Numbered from the stretch's first letter, positions 17,478 through 26,395 are shown. The stretch is DNA of 64,000 nt from Pseudogemmobacter hezensis (GCF_013155295.1 NZ_JABJXT010000004.1:62001-126000); one strand, 5' to 3'. Program-made: numbers and translations. Notes: generated by a model not told the origin, from the sequence alone.

Positions 17478-18452
17478 ATGAAAGCGCTCGTATATCAGGG
17501 ACCAGGCAAGAAAGACTGGATCGAGAAGGAAAAGCCCGGTCTGAACAAGCCGACCGATGTCATCGTCCGGGTGACCAAAACCACCATCTGCGGCACCGAT
17601 CTGCATATCCTGAAGGGCGATGTGCCCGCCGTGACCGAGGGCCGGACCCTGGGCCATGAGGGCGTGGGCATCGTTGAAGAGGTTGGCTCGGCGGTGCGCA
17701 ACTTCAAAAAGGGCGATCCGGTGCTGATCTCCTGCGTGACCTCTTGCGGGTCATGCGCGAATTGCAAACGCCAGCTTTACGCGCATTGCGCTGATGGCGG
17801 CTGGATCCTGGGCCATAAGATTGATGGCACCCAGGCCGAATATGTCCGCATCCCCTATGGCGACAACTCGCTTTACCACATCCCCGAGGGCGCCGACGAA
17901 GAGGCGCTGGTGATGCTGTCGGATATCCTGCCGACCGGGCTTGAGATCGGCGTCCAGGCGGGCGGCGTGAAGCCGGGTGATACGGTGGCGATCATCGGCG
18001 CGGGCCCGGTGGGGATGTCGGCGCTGCTGACGGCGCAATTCTACTCGCCCGGGCGGATCATCATGATCGACACCGACCCGGCCCGCCTGGCGCTGGCGCT
18101 GCAATTCGGCGCGACCGATACCGTCCAGGTCGGCGAGGCCGATGCGGTCGCCAGCGTGCTGGAGATGACCGGGGGCCTGGGCGTTGACGTGGCGATCGAG
18201 GCGGTGGGCGTGCCCGCAACCTTTGACGTCTGCCAGAAGATCGTGGCAGCGGGCGGCGCTATCGCCAATGTCGGCGTGCATGGCAAACCCGTAGAGCTGC
18301 ATATCGAAGAACTGTGGATCAAGAACATCAATATCGCCATGGGTCTGGTCTGCACCAGCACCACGCCGATGCTGCTGAAAACGCTGCAGGCGGGGCGGAT
18401 CAACGCAAAACAGCTGATTACCCACCGCTTTGATCTGCATCAGATTTTGTAG
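17478..18452 (+). CDS. Zinc-dependent alcohol dehydrogenase, C-terminally truncated by amber codon
   Basis: 324 residues from an ATG with a strong AAGGAGGAGG site. MDR-superfamily features: catalytic zinc ligands CGTDLHILKG and GHEGVGIVEEVG, structural zinc cysteines (CVTSCGSCANCKRQLYAHC), and Rossmann GAGPVGMSAL for NAD(P). Translation stops at TAG (18450-18452) after HRFDLHQIL. The same frame then reads AYDVFANAAREKAMKVILTA to TGA at 18513-18515, which is exactly the family's normal C-terminus. One base change (for example GAG to TAG) therefore removes 21 residues of a once full-length enzyme. The transcript terminator lies after the longer frame. It may be inactive. Confidence 0.85.
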   Translation: MKALVYQGPGKKDWIEKEKPGLNKPTDVIVRVTKTTICGTDLHILKGDVPAVTEGRTLGHEGVGIVEEVGSAVRNFKKGDPVLISCVTSCGSCANCKRQLYAHCADGGWILGHKIDGTQAEYVRIPYGDNSLYHIPEGADEEALVMLSDILPTGLEIGVQAGGVKPGDTVAIIGAGPVGMSALLTAQFYSPGRIIMIDTDPARLALALQFGATDTVQVGEADAVASVLEMTGGLGVDVAIEAVGVPATFDVCQKIVAAGGAIANVGVHGKPVELHIEELWIKNINIAMGLVCTSTTPMLLKTLQAGRINAKQLITHRFDLHQIL

Positions 18453-18544
18453 GCCTATGATGTCTTTGCGAATGCCGCGCGTGAAAAGGCGATGAAGGTC
18501 ATTCTGACCGCCTGATCCCGGGCGCAGACAGCCCGATAGATCCC

Positions 18545-18583
18545 GGCCCCGGACAGCGTCACTGATGCCGTCCGGGGCCTTTT
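18545..18583 (+). terminator. Rho-independent terminator after alcohol dehydrogenase gene
   Basis: A 10-bp perfect G/C stem (18545-18554 with 18570-18579) is followed by TTTT. It sits 30 bases beyond the original stop codon at 18515. Confidence 0.85.
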
Positions 18584-18672
18584 CATCTCTGCCGCCGCCG
18601 CCCATTCGGGGCGACCCGGGCGCAGGTTTTGGGGCGGCAAAAACGCCTGTATTTCAGGGTCCAGGAAAAAGC

Positions 18673-18707
18673 TTGACAGGTAATATTTCATATTCAAATG
18701 TTTTGAA
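18673..18707 (+). promoter_or_regulatory. ohr promoter with TTCAAA-TGT-TTTGAA palindrome
   Basis: TTGACA at 18673-18678 is a consensus -35. A 6-3-6 palindrome (18693-18707) lies where the -10 region would be, a typical repressor position; an OhrR/MarR-type regulator is possible. The 13-nt TATTTCATATTCA (18684-18696) recurs at 41246-41258 upstream of the sugar operon. Confidence 0.55.
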
Positions 18708-18735
18708 CATAAAGTAATGTAACGAGGACGCCCAG

Positions 18736-19230
18736 ATGACCGAGTTGAAGCCGCCGCCCGTCTCTTTACTTGATCCCTATGAAGGAACCGAGGTTTTGCC
18801 GGTCTATACGACCAGCGTGACGGTTACCGGGGGCGCCGCCGGGCATGGCCGCGCCTCGGGTCATGCGCTGTCTGATGACGGCGCGACCGATCTGGCGCTG
18901 CGGCTGCCAAAGGCCATGGGCGGCCCCGGTGGCGGCCCCAACCCCGAGCAACTGCTGGCCGCCGGATATGCGGCCTGTTTCCACGGTGCGCTTGGGCTGA
19001 TTGCGATGAAGCGCAAGATCAAACTCGACCCCGCCACCAGCATCCGCGCCGAGGTCAGCTTTGGCCGCGACCCCGAGGATGGGCTTTATGTGCTGACCGC
19101 CCATGTCACCGCGACGCTGCCCTCGCTGGACCGGGCGCTTGCGCAAGAGTTGGTCACCGAGACGGAAAAGATCTGCCCCTATGCGAAAATGGCCCGTCAG
19201 GGCATCCGGCATGAAACGGTGCTTGGCTAA
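18736..19230 (+). CDS. ohr: Ohr/OsmC-family organic hydroperoxide reductase
   Basis: 164 residues, about 20 longer than typical Ohr owing to the N-terminal MTELKPPPVSLLDPYEG extension. Both redox cysteines are in family context: AAGYAACFHGAL (peroxidatic) and ICPYAKMARQG (resolving). GGPNPEQLLAAG is the usual Ohr lead-in. It reduces organic hydroperoxides in the cytoplasm using lipoyl-type reductants. It has its own promoter with a palindromic operator, and the CoA ligase gene follows after about 80 bases with its own ribosome site. Monocistronic or bicistronic transcription is open. Confidence 0.88.
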   Translation: MTELKPPPVSLLDPYEGTEVLPVYTTSVTVTGGAAGHGRASGHALSDDGATDLALRLPKAMGGPGGGPNPEQLLAAGYAACFHGALGLIAMKRKIKLDPATSIRAEVSFGRDPEDGLYVLTAHVTATLPSLDRALAQELVTETEKICPYAKMARQGIRHETVLG

Positions 19231-19313
19231 GGGCCAGGCCTGACAGCGGCGCGGTTTCACGCAGCCCCGTGCCAGCCCGCCGTCGCTGTAAAGGCCGAAA
19301 AGGAGGTTCCGCC

Positions 19314-20951
19314 ATGCCTGGTCCGTCAGGTCATATCGACACATTCACCCGCGACCGCCTGCCGCCTGGCGACAGCTGGCCAGAGATGCACCTTGCGGGG
19401 TTTGACTATCCCGACTGGCTGAATGTGGGGGTAGAGCTGACCGACCGCATGGTCGAACGCGGCTTTGGCGATCATGTCGCGCTGATCGGAAATGGCCGCA
19501 GCCGCACGTATAAGGAACTCAGCGACTGGACCAACCGCATCGCCCATGTGCTGGCGCAAGACTATGGCGTCAGGCCGGGCAACCGGGTGCTGATCCGCTC
19601 GGCCAACAATCCGGCGATGGTGGCCTGCTGGCTGGCGGCAACCAAGGCTGGCGCGGTGGTCGTCAATACCATGCCGATGCTCCGGGCGGGCGAGCTGGCG
19701 AAGATCGTCGACAAGGCGCAGATCAGCCACGCGCTTTGCGACACTCGCCTGATGGATGAGCTGGTCGCCTGCAGCCGCGAAAGCGCCTTCCTGGAGACGG
19801 TGATCGGCTTTGACGGCACCGCCAATCATGATGCCGAACTGGACCGCGCGGCGCTGAAAAAGCCGGTGCGCTTTGAGGCGGTAAAGACCGGGCGCGATGA
19901 TGTGGCGCTGTTGGGTTTCACCTCTGGCACCACCGGAGAGGCCAAGGCGACGATGCATTTCCACCGCGATCTGCTGATCATCGCCGATGGCTATGCGCAA
20001 GAGGTGCTGGGCGTCACGCCCGAGGATATCTTCATCGGCAGCCCGCCGCTGGCTTTCACCTTTGGCCTCGGTGGGCTGGCGATCTTCCCGCTGCGCTTTG
20101 GCGCGACGGCGGCTTTGCTGGAACAGGCCAGCCCCGCGAATATGATCGCAATGATCGAAGAGCACCGCGCCACCGTCTGTTTCACCGCCCCCACCGCCTA
20201 CCGCGTGATGCTGAAGGCGATGGATGAGGGGGCGGATCTCTCCTCCCTTCGCGCCGCCGTTTCGGCGGGCGAGACCCTGCCTGCCCCGGTCTATGAAGAA
20301 TGGCAGGCGAAAACCGGCAAGCCGATGCTGGACGGGATCGGCGCGACCGAGATGCTGCATATTTTCATCTCGAACCGTTTTGACGATCACCGCCCCGGCT
20401 GTACCGGAAAACCCGTCACCGGCTATCAGGCGAAGATCGTCGATGAGGCGATGCAGGAAAAGCCGCGCGGCGAGACGGGGCGGCTGGCGGTGCGCGGCCC
20501 GACGGGCTGCCGCTATATGGATGACCCGCGCCAGAGCGTCTATGTCCGCGACGGCTGGAACCTGACGGGCGATGCCTTCTGGCAGGATGACGAGGGCTAT
20601 TTCCACTTTTCCGCCCGCACCGATGATATGATCCTCTCGGCGGGCTATAATATCGCGGGCCCCGAGGTCGAGGCGGCGCTGCTGTCCCATCCGGCGGTGC
20701 AGGAATGCGCGGTGATCGGCGCGGCTGATCCTGAGCGCGGCCAGATCGTTCAGGCCCATGTGGTGCTTGTGCCAGGCCAGACGGGCGACGCGCTGATGGT
20801 GAAACTGCTGCAAGACCATGTGAAAGCGGTGATTGCGCCCTTCAAATATCCGCGCAGCGTGATCTTTACCGCCGCCCTGCCCAAAACCCAGACCGGCAAG
20901 ATCCAGCGCTTTCAGCTGCGCAGCCCCCCTGCCGCCCCCGATCCGGGCTGA
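19314..20951 (+). CDS. Aryl-CoA ligase (benzoate/2-aminobenzoate-CoA ligase family)
   Basis: 545 residues from the ATG at 19314, chosen because AGGAGG ends 7 bases upstream; an earlier in-frame start at 19269 lacks support. ANL-superfamily motifs: the P-loop LGFTSGTTGEAKATMHF, A5 GIGATEMLHIFISN, A7 TGDAFWQDDEGYF, and the hinge plus A10 lysine near KTQTGKIQRF. The DSWPEMHLAGFDYPDWLNVG N-terminus is typical of benzoate/2-aminobenzoate-CoA ligases. It would adenylate an aromatic acid and load CoA. No ring-cleavage genes for benzoyl- or aminobenzoyl-CoA are adjacent, so the substrate is undecided. Confidence 0.85.
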   Translation: MPGPSGHIDTFTRDRLPPGDSWPEMHLAGFDYPDWLNVGVELTDRMVERGFGDHVALIGNGRSRTYKELSDWTNRIAHVLAQDYGVRPGNRVLIRSANNPAMVACWLAATKAGAVVVNTMPMLRAGELAKIVDKAQISHALCDTRLMDELVACSRESAFLETVIGFDGTANHDAELDRAALKKPVRFEAVKTGRDDVALLGFTSGTTGEAKATMHFHRDLLIIADGYAQEVLGVTPEDIFIGSPPLAFTFGLGGLAIFPLRFGATAALLEQASPANMIAMIEEHRATVCFTAPTAYRVMLKAMDEGADLSSLRAAVSAGETLPAPVYEEWQAKTGKPMLDGIGATEMLHIFISNRFDDHRPGCTGKPVTGYQAKIVDEAMQEKPRGETGRLAVRGPTGCRYMDDPRQSVYVRDGWNLTGDAFWQDDEGYFHFSARTDDMILSAGYNIAGPEVEAALLSHPAVQECAVIGAADPERGQIVQAHVVLVPGQTGDALMVKLLQDHVKAVIAPFKYPRSVIFTAALPKTQTGKIQRFQLRSPPAAPDPG

Positions 20952-21001
20952 CCCGCCCGCCGCGTGCGTGGGGCGGTGCCGGGGGCGTGCTGACATCCTC
21001 A

Positions 21002-21019
21002 AACATGCGATTGCATGTT
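21002..21019 (+). promoter_or_regulatory. AACATGC-GATT-GCATGTT palindrome upstream of TonB receptor
   Basis: A perfect 7-bp inverted repeat with a 4-nt spacer lies 70 bases before the receptor start codon. It is a candidate operator for a metal-responsive repressor; which one cannot be told. Confidence 0.45.
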
Positions 21020-21088
21020 CATCGATTCCCTGTTAGGCAGATCGCAGCCAGGAGTCTCTCTCAGCCGCATTGCCGACAGGAGATATTC

Positions 21089-23086
21089 ATGGCCCCTTCC
21101 CGTAATTTCCGCCCCATCCTTGCAGCCCTTCTGGCTGGCAGCGCGATGGGACTTGCCGCCCCCGTCCTTGCGCAAGAGACCGCCGCCCAGGATGAGGATA
21201 CCGCGCTTGGCACCATCTATCTGGACCCCGCGCATAGCCGAGCCCAGGACCCCGATGGCAATGCCGCCGACCGCGCCAGCAGCCAATATGTCGCCGAGGC
21301 TGAACTGGACCGCGCCCGGATGGGCGATCTGAAAGATCTTTTCGCAGGCATCGCCTCGGTCTCGGTCGGGGGTGCCATTCCGGTGGCGCAAAAGATCTAT
21401 GTGAACGGTGTCGATATGCTGAACCTGGCGGTGCAGGTCGATGGCGTGGCGCAAAACAACCGCATCTTCCACCATGTCTCTGCCAATGCCTTTGACCCGG
21501 GGCTGATGAAATTCGTGCGCGTTGATGCAGGCGCCGCACCCGCCGATGCCGGGCCGCATGCTCTGGCGGGCGCGGTGGTGATGGAGACGGTCGATGCCGC
21601 CGATATCATCGGCGAGGGCCGCAATTTCGGCGGCAATTCGCGCCTGTCATATACCGGAAACGGCCAGACGGCGGCGGGATCTGCCACGCTGGCGGGCCGT
21701 CACAACGGTTTTGAATGGCTGCTTTACGGCAAACGGGCCAGTGGCCAGGATTACAAAACCGGCGCGGGCGACCGGATTGTGGGCAGCGCCGCCGATCTGA
21801 CCTCGGCGCTGCTGAAGCTGGCCTATGAAACCCCCGACGGCCATCGGTTTGAGCTGTCTGGCCAGCGGATGGATGACGACGCGCTGCGCCCCTACCGCGC
21901 CAATTTCGCCAGCGACTCGGATGTGACCACCGCCCAGCCGCTGCGCCGCTATGACACGCAGCGCCAGACCGTCTCGTTGTCCTATGAGAATACCCAGGCC
22001 GAGGGCATCTGGGATCCGCGCGTCGTGCTGGGCTGGTCAGAGATGGATATCGCCGTCGATCAGCCCGATATCGGCCGCATCCAGGGGCTTGTGACCAGCC
22101 GGGGCCTGAACAAGACCTTTTCGGCCAAAATCGAGAACCGCTTTCACCTCTCGGACGTGAACACCATCACCGCGGGCGTCGATTTCTATGACAAGGAAAG
22201 CACCTACCGCGATGCGAGATGGGGGCCATATACCGAATCCGCCCGCAACCTGGGCCTTTACGTCCAGGCCCGGCTGGAACCGACCGAGCGGCTTTCGACC
22301 TCTTTCGGCCTGCGGTGGGACGATCAGCGCTTTACCGGGATCTCGGGCTGGAAGGGCAGCTTCTCTGGCCTCAGCGGCAATGCCTCGGTGTCTTATGCGA
22401 TCACCGATGCGTTCAGCCTGCGCGGCGGGGCCTCTTCGGTGTTCGGCGGGCTGATCCTTGAGGACAATTTCGTCTATGACGACGCCTGGAATTACGGCAA
22501 CCTGCGGGCCTCGCGGGCGACCAATTACACGCTGGGCTTTGATTATGAGGCCGGGGATCTCAGCCTGAACGGCGAGCTGTTCGTCACCAAAATCAACGAT
22601 GCCCGCGACCGCCAGATCGTCAATGACATGGAAAGCCGTGGCTTCAATATCGGGCTGGGTTACGGCTGGGATGGCGGCTATCTGCGCGCCAGCTATTCGC
22701 ACAGTAAGATTACCGTGAACGGCGCGGGCACCGACAGCTGGAGCGCGGTCGATCTGGGCATTCCGTTGGGCGGCGTGCTGGCGCTTGAGGCGCAGCATAC
22801 CCCCGAGGGCAGCGATTTCACCTTTGGCGGCTCGATCGAGGCGGCCAAAAGCTATCGCCACACCGATGCCTGGGCCGATCAGCGGATCCCCGGCTATGCG
22901 GTGCTGAACCTCTTCACCGAATATCAGGCGCCGCAGATCGAGGGGCTGGTGATCCGGGCCGAGGTCAACAATCTCTTCGACAAGACCTATGCCGACCGCG
23001 CCACCTATGGCCAGGATTTCCGCTCGATCACGCCGCTTTATGAGCCGGGGCGCTCGGTGCAGATCGTGGCTTCGATGAAGTTCTGA
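21089..23086 (+). CDS. TonB-dependent outer-membrane receptor
   Basis: 665 residues from the ATG at 21089 (CAGGAGA just upstream). Signal peptide MAPSRNFRPILAALLAGSAM ending near APVLA-QE. Then a plug domain (DLKDLFAGIASVSVGGAIP, VYVNGVDMLNLAVQVDGV-like strand) and a 22-strand barrel with alternating aromatic strands, ending in the C-terminal signature RSVQIVASMKF with terminal Phe. The EPGRSVQ and NNLFDKTYADRATYG blocks are classic for siderophore/haem receptors. A siderophore-type ABC importer lies just downstream in the opposite orientation. Ligand probably a ferric siderophore; haem or another metal complex is possible. Confidence 0.9.
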   Translation: MAPSRNFRPILAALLAGSAMGLAAPVLAQETAAQDEDTALGTIYLDPAHSRAQDPDGNAADRASSQYVAEAELDRARMGDLKDLFAGIASVSVGGAIPVAQKIYVNGVDMLNLAVQVDGVAQNNRIFHHVSANAFDPGLMKFVRVDAGAAPADAGPHALAGAVVMETVDAADIIGEGRNFGGNSRLSYTGNGQTAAGSATLAGRHNGFEWLLYGKRASGQDYKTGAGDRIVGSAADLTSALLKLAYETPDGHRFELSGQRMDDDALRPYRANFASDSDVTTAQPLRRYDTQRQTVSLSYENTQAEGIWDPRVVLGWSEMDIAVDQPDIGRIQGLVTSRGLNKTFSAKIENRFHLSDVNTITAGVDFYDKESTYRDARWGPYTESARNLGLYVQARLEPTERLSTSFGLRWDDQRFTGISGWKGSFSGLSGNASVSYAITDAFSLRGGASSVFGGLILEDNFVYDDAWNYGNLRASRATNYTLGFDYEAGDLSLNGELFVTKINDARDRQIVNDMESRGFNIGLGYGWDGGYLRASYSHSKITVNGAGTDSWSAVDLGIPLGGVLALEAQHTPEGSDFTFGGSIEAAKSYRHTDAWADQRIPGYAVLNLFTEYQAPQIEGLVIRAEVNNLFDKTYADRATYGQDFRSITPLYEPGRSVQIVASMKF

Positions 23087-23111
23087 GAGGCTCTGAGACC
23101 TGGGACAATGC

Positions 23112-23140
23112 AAAGGGGGCGGGTTTTCCGCCCCCTTTTC
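23112..23140. terminator. Bidirectional terminator between receptor and MarR gene
   Basis: GGGGGCGG / CCGCCCCC stem around TTTT, flanked by AAA on the left and TTTT on the right, so it works for both convergent genes. It overlaps the last codon of the MarR gene. Confidence 0.88.
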
Positions 23141-23630
23141 AGTCATACAGCCGGTTCAGCATCCGCAACACGGTATAGGCCTCGCCCGGCTGCAGGCGCG
23201 GGCCCAGGGCGCTTTGGATCTTTTCGACATAGACCGCCCAGATGCCATCCGCGATCCCCGTGCCCGCCGGGGCCAGCCGCACGATCTGGGCGCGTCCTGC
23301 ATCGCCTGAGGCCTCGCGCTCGATCAGCCCGGCTTTCACCATCCGCGAGACATGGCGCGACAGCGCATATTGCGGCACGAAAAGCCGCTTTTGCAGCGCC
23401 AGCATCCGCACCCCCTCGGGGCCTGCCTGCTCGGCGGCCTCAAGGATCTCATACCAGATCGGATCCTGGATCCCGAGGGCGCGCAGGCTTTTCTCGATCT
23501 CTGGCATCAGGGTGCGCTGGATGCGCTGCAGCGCGAAATAAACGCGGTTATAGGCGATCGAGCTGTCGTCATCGCCGAAAAAAGCGGCCCCCTCTTCGGC
23601 GGTCAGAACCAGGTCCGTCGGATCTGTCAC
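23139..23630 (-). CDS. MarR-family transcriptional regulator
   Basis: 163 residues from a GTG at 23630, 5 bases after an AGGAG site; a longer frame to 23687 has no ribosome site. The winged-helix core is visible (IQDPIWYEILEAAEQAG, RMLALQKRLFVPQYALSRHV, SRMVKAGLIEREASGDAGRA). Such proteins act as dimers binding palindromes. It is convergent with the receptor gene and 68 bases upstream-side of the siderophore ATPase gene end, so co-transcription with the importer (same strand) is possible. Ligand and targets are unknown. Confidence 0.82.
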   Translation of the reverse strand: MTDPTDLVLTAEEGAAFFGDDDSSIAYNRVYFALQRIQRTLMPEIEKSLRALGIQDPIWYEILEAAEQAGPEGVRMLALQKRLFVPQYALSRHVSRMVKAGLIEREASGDAGRAQIVRLAPAGTGIADGIWAVYVEKIQSALGPRLQPGEAYTVLRMLNRLYD

Positions 23631-23698
23631 GGGCACTCCTGCTGGTGGCTGCGCGGCTGGCGGATCATAGGCCGGATCGCCCCCCAAAGCGAGAGCAA

Positions 23699-24457
23699 CT
23701 AGCCGTAGTAAAAGGCAAATCGGTGGCCGTCGATCTCTTGCACTGTGATTTCCATATCGTAAACATCGCGCAGGATAGCGGGGGTGATGATCTGGGCGGG
23801 CGTTCCGGAATGGATCACCCGGCCCGCCTTCATGGCGATGATGCGGTCGGAATGGACCGAGGCGAAATTGATGTCATGCAGCACCATGACCACGGTTTTT
23901 TGCAAGGCCTGCACCGCCTGCCGCAGGGTCAGCATCATGGCGCGGGCGTTCTTCATGTCCAGATTGTTCAGCGGCTCATCCAGCAGGATATAGTCGGTCT
24001 CCTGGGCCAGCGTCATGGCGACAAAGGCCCGCTGGCGCTGGCCGCCCGAAAGCTGATCCAGAAAGCGGTCGGAAAGCGCGGTCAGGTCCAGCCAGGTCAT
24101 CGCATGATTGACCGCCTCGCGGCAGGCCGGGGTCAGGCGGCCCTTGCTGTGGGGATAGCGACCAAAGCTGACCAGCTCTTTCACGGTCAGCCGGGCGTTC
24201 AGGTGATTGTCCTGGCGCAGCACCGCCAGTTTGCGGGCAAGCTCTGGCCCGGCTGCGCGGAAAATATCCTGACTGTCGATGGAAACCGCGCCGGAATCGG
24301 CGGTCAGAAGCCGTGAAATCACCGAAAGCAGGGTGGATTTCCCGGCCCCATTGGCACCGATGATGCTGGTGATCCCGCCGCGCGGCAGGGTGAGGCTGAC
24401 CTCATCCAGCACAAGGCTGCTGCCATAGCTTTTGCGCAAAGCCCTGGTCTCGATCAT
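23699..24457 (-). CDS. Siderophore ABC transporter ATP-binding protein
   Basis: 252 residues of the FecE/FepC/YclP type: Walker A GANGAGKSTLL, signature LSGGQRQRAFVAMTLAQ, Walker B YILLDEPLNNLD, switch His in LHDINFASVHSD. The short spacing and 4-base overlap with the upstream permease gene show a single operon (binding protein, permease, permease, ATPase). It drives uptake of an iron-siderophore from the periplasm. The closest layout is the Ycl/Vct/Fat group rather than BtuD or ZnuC, judged from the binding protein and permeases. Confidence 0.9.
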   Translation of the reverse strand: MIETRALRKSYGSSLVLDEVSLTLPRGGITSIIGANGAGKSTLLSVISRLLTADSGAVSIDSQDIFRAAGPELARKLAVLRQDNHLNARLTVKELVSFGRYPHSKGRLTPACREAVNHAMTWLDLTALSDRFLDQLSGGQRQRAFVAMTLAQETDYILLDEPLNNLDMKNARAMMLTLRQAVQALQKTVVMVLHDINFASVHSDRIIAMKAGRVIHSGTPAQIITPAILRDVYDMEITVQEIDGHRFAFYYG

Positions 24458-25449
24458 CTGCGGCCGCCTTTCAGCAAAAGGATCAGGAACACCACACCGC
24501 CAAAGAACTCGATCACGATGCCAAGCGCGGTGTTGAAGGCGAAAAGGCGCTCCAGCAGGGTCTGGCCGCCGATCAGCAGCAGCATCGCGGTCAGGCTGGC
24601 GGCGGGCAGCAGCACGGCATGGCGCGTGGTGCCAACCGCAAGACGCGCAAGGCTGGCCGCCAGCAGGCCAAAGAAGGTGACCGGCCCGACCAGCGCCGTC
24701 GAGACCGCAACCAGCACCGAGACCAGCGCCAGCACCAGCAGCACATCGCGCCGCCAGCGGATGCCCAGATTGACCGCGACCGGACGGCCCAGCCCGATCA
24801 CATCCAGCCGCGCCAGGTTGCGGGCCAGCCAGAGCGTGACCGCCAGCACCAGCGCCCAGCCAATGCCCATCAGCACCGGGTCGATTTTGGTGAAGCTGGC
24901 GAAAAGCATGTCGGACAGCACCATGAATTCATTCGGATCCAGCATGCGCTGCACGAATTCTGCCAGTGTCCTCAGGAAGATACCAAAGACCACGCCCGTC
25001 AGCAGCAGGCGGTGCAGGCTTTGCTCTTCGCCCAGAAACAGCCAGCGGTATAGCGCCATCGAGAAGAGGGTCATCACGATCAGCCGGGCTGCGAACAAAA
25101 GCCGCGGATCCAGGCCGGACAGCTGGACCGAGCCCATGAAGGCGATCAGCAGCGTTGAGGACAGCACGAAAAGCGCGTCAAACCCCATGATCGAGGGGGT
25201 CAGGATCCGGTTCGCAGTCACCGTCTGGAACAGCACGGTTGATACGGCGACGGCATGGGCGATCAGGATCAGCCCCAGCAGTTTCATGCCGCGAAACTGC
25301 AGCACAAAGGCCCAGCTGCCCCTGGCCCCCAGTGTCATGAAAAGCGCTGCCGCCAGAAAGACGCCACCGCCCAGCAGGATCAGCGCCAGTTGTGCCCGTG
25401 TTTCAGACTGGGCCGGTGTTACAGGCAATATCCGGGCCTCAGGCTGCAT
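24454..25449 (-). CDS. Siderophore ABC transporter permease (FecCD family), second
   Basis: 331 residues with about nine to ten hydrophobic helices of the FecCD type. Recognisable segments are TPSIMGFDALFVLSSTLLIA near the middle, the cytoplasmic loop around RNLARLDVIGLGRPVAVNLG, and the final VTFFGLLAASLARLAVGTTRH followed by IVIEFFGGVVFLILLLKGGR. It starts 11 bases inside the preceding permease gene and overlaps the ATPase start by 4 bases. It pairs with the other permease as a heterodimer. Confidence 0.9.
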   Translation of the reverse strand: MQPEARILPVTPAQSETRAQLALILLGGGVFLAAALFMTLGARGSWAFVLQFRGMKLLGLILIAHAVAVSTVLFQTVTANRILTPSIMGFDALFVLSSTLLIAFMGSVQLSGLDPRLLFAARLIVMTLFSMALYRWLFLGEEQSLHRLLLTGVVFGIFLRTLAEFVQRMLDPNEFMVLSDMLFASFTKIDPVLMGIGWALVLAVTLWLARNLARLDVIGLGRPVAVNLGIRWRRDVLLVLALVSVLVAVSTALVGPVTFFGLLAASLARLAVGTTRHAVLLPAASLTAMLLLIGGQTLLERLFAFNTALGIVIEFFGGVVFLILLLKGGRR

Positions 25450-26392
25450 TGCGGCGGCCTTTCAGGATCAGGATCAGGAAGGTCAGACTGCCGATCACCC
25501 CCAGAATGGTGCCGACCGGGATCTCATAGGGGGCGCGCAGGATGCGGCCCAGGATGTCGCAGGCCAGCACCAGACCCGCGCCCGAAACCGCCACCCAGGG
25601 CACCGCGCGGCGCATATTGTCGCCAAGCGCCAGGCTGACCAGGTTCGGCACGATCAGCCCCAGAAACGGGATGATCCCCACCGTCACCACCACCACCGCC
25701 GTCACGCCGGAGACGATGCTCAGCCCAAGCGCCAGCACCCGCCCATGCGCCAGCCCCAGCGAGGTGGCCATATCGCGCCCCAGCCCCGCCAGGGTGAAGC
25801 GATCCGCCGCGATCCAGGCGACCGCCGCCATGGCCGCGCCCAGCCACAACAGCTCATAGCGGCCGCGCAGCACGCCAGAAAGGTCACCCTGCGTCCAGGC
25901 CAGCACCGTCTGCATCAGATCGGCGCGATAGGCGAAGAAGGTGGTGGCGGCATGCAGCACCCCGGTCAGGATGATGCCGATCAGCGGCACTATCATCTGA
26001 TCGCGCAGCGGCACCCGGCGCAGGACCAGCAAAAACAGCCCCGTGCCACCAAGCGCGAATACCGCCCCCACCGCCATTTTCACGATCACCGGCGCGCCAG
26101 GCGCCAGCAGCGTCATGACCAGCAGGCCAAGGCCCGCCGCCTCAACCGTGCCGGTGGTTGAGGGCTCGACAAAGCGGTTGCGGATCACGATCTGCATCAA
26201 CAGCCCCGCAATCGCCATCGAGGCCCCGGCCAGCAGCAGCGCCAGCGTGCGGGGCACCCGGCTTTCCCACAGGATCAGCCAGTCGCGCCCATCTCCCGCC
26301 AAAAGCCGCGACAGGCTGAGGCCGGAAACCCCCACCGTCAGGCTGATCGCGGCCAGGGCCGCAACCAGCAAAAAGGCCAGCCCCAGCCGCAA
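25439..26392 (-). CDS. Siderophore ABC transporter permease (FecCD family), first
   Basis: 317 residues with the FecCD pattern: SRVPRTLALLLAGASMAIAG and LLMQIVIRNRFVEPSTTGTV near the N-terminus, GIIPFLGLIVPNLVSLALGD in the last third, and IPVGTILGVIGSLTFLILIL at the C-terminus. It lies between the binding protein (stop 3 bases before its start) and the second permease (11-base overlap). Inner-membrane half of the iron-siderophore channel. Confidence 0.9.
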   Translation of the reverse strand: MRLGLAFLLVAALAAISLTVGVSGLSLSRLLAGDGRDWLILWESRVPRTLALLLAGASMAIAGLLMQIVIRNRFVEPSTTGTVEAAGLGLLVMTLLAPGAPVIVKMAVGAVFALGGTGLFLLVLRRVPLRDQMIVPLIGIILTGVLHAATTFFAYRADLMQTVLAWTQGDLSGVLRGRYELLWLGAAMAAVAWIAADRFTLAGLGRDMATSLGLAHGRVLALGLSIVSGVTAVVVVTVGIIPFLGLIVPNLVSLALGDNMRRAVPWVAVSGAGLVLACDILGRILRAPYEIPVGTILGVIGSLTFLILILKGRRNAA

Positions 26393-26395
26393 GGT

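Noticed and set aside
18450-18515. Recoded UAG (pyrrolysine or read-through) in the alcohol dehydrogenase
   Set aside because: No pyrrolysine genes or recoding structure are seen, and relatives carry an ordinary Glu/Lys/Asp codon here; a nonsense mutation is simpler.
24518-26161. 547-codon plus-strand open frame
   Set aside because: It lies antisense over two FecCD permeases and is full of Arg/Ser/Ala/Pro without any fold pattern; a GC-rich shadow frame.
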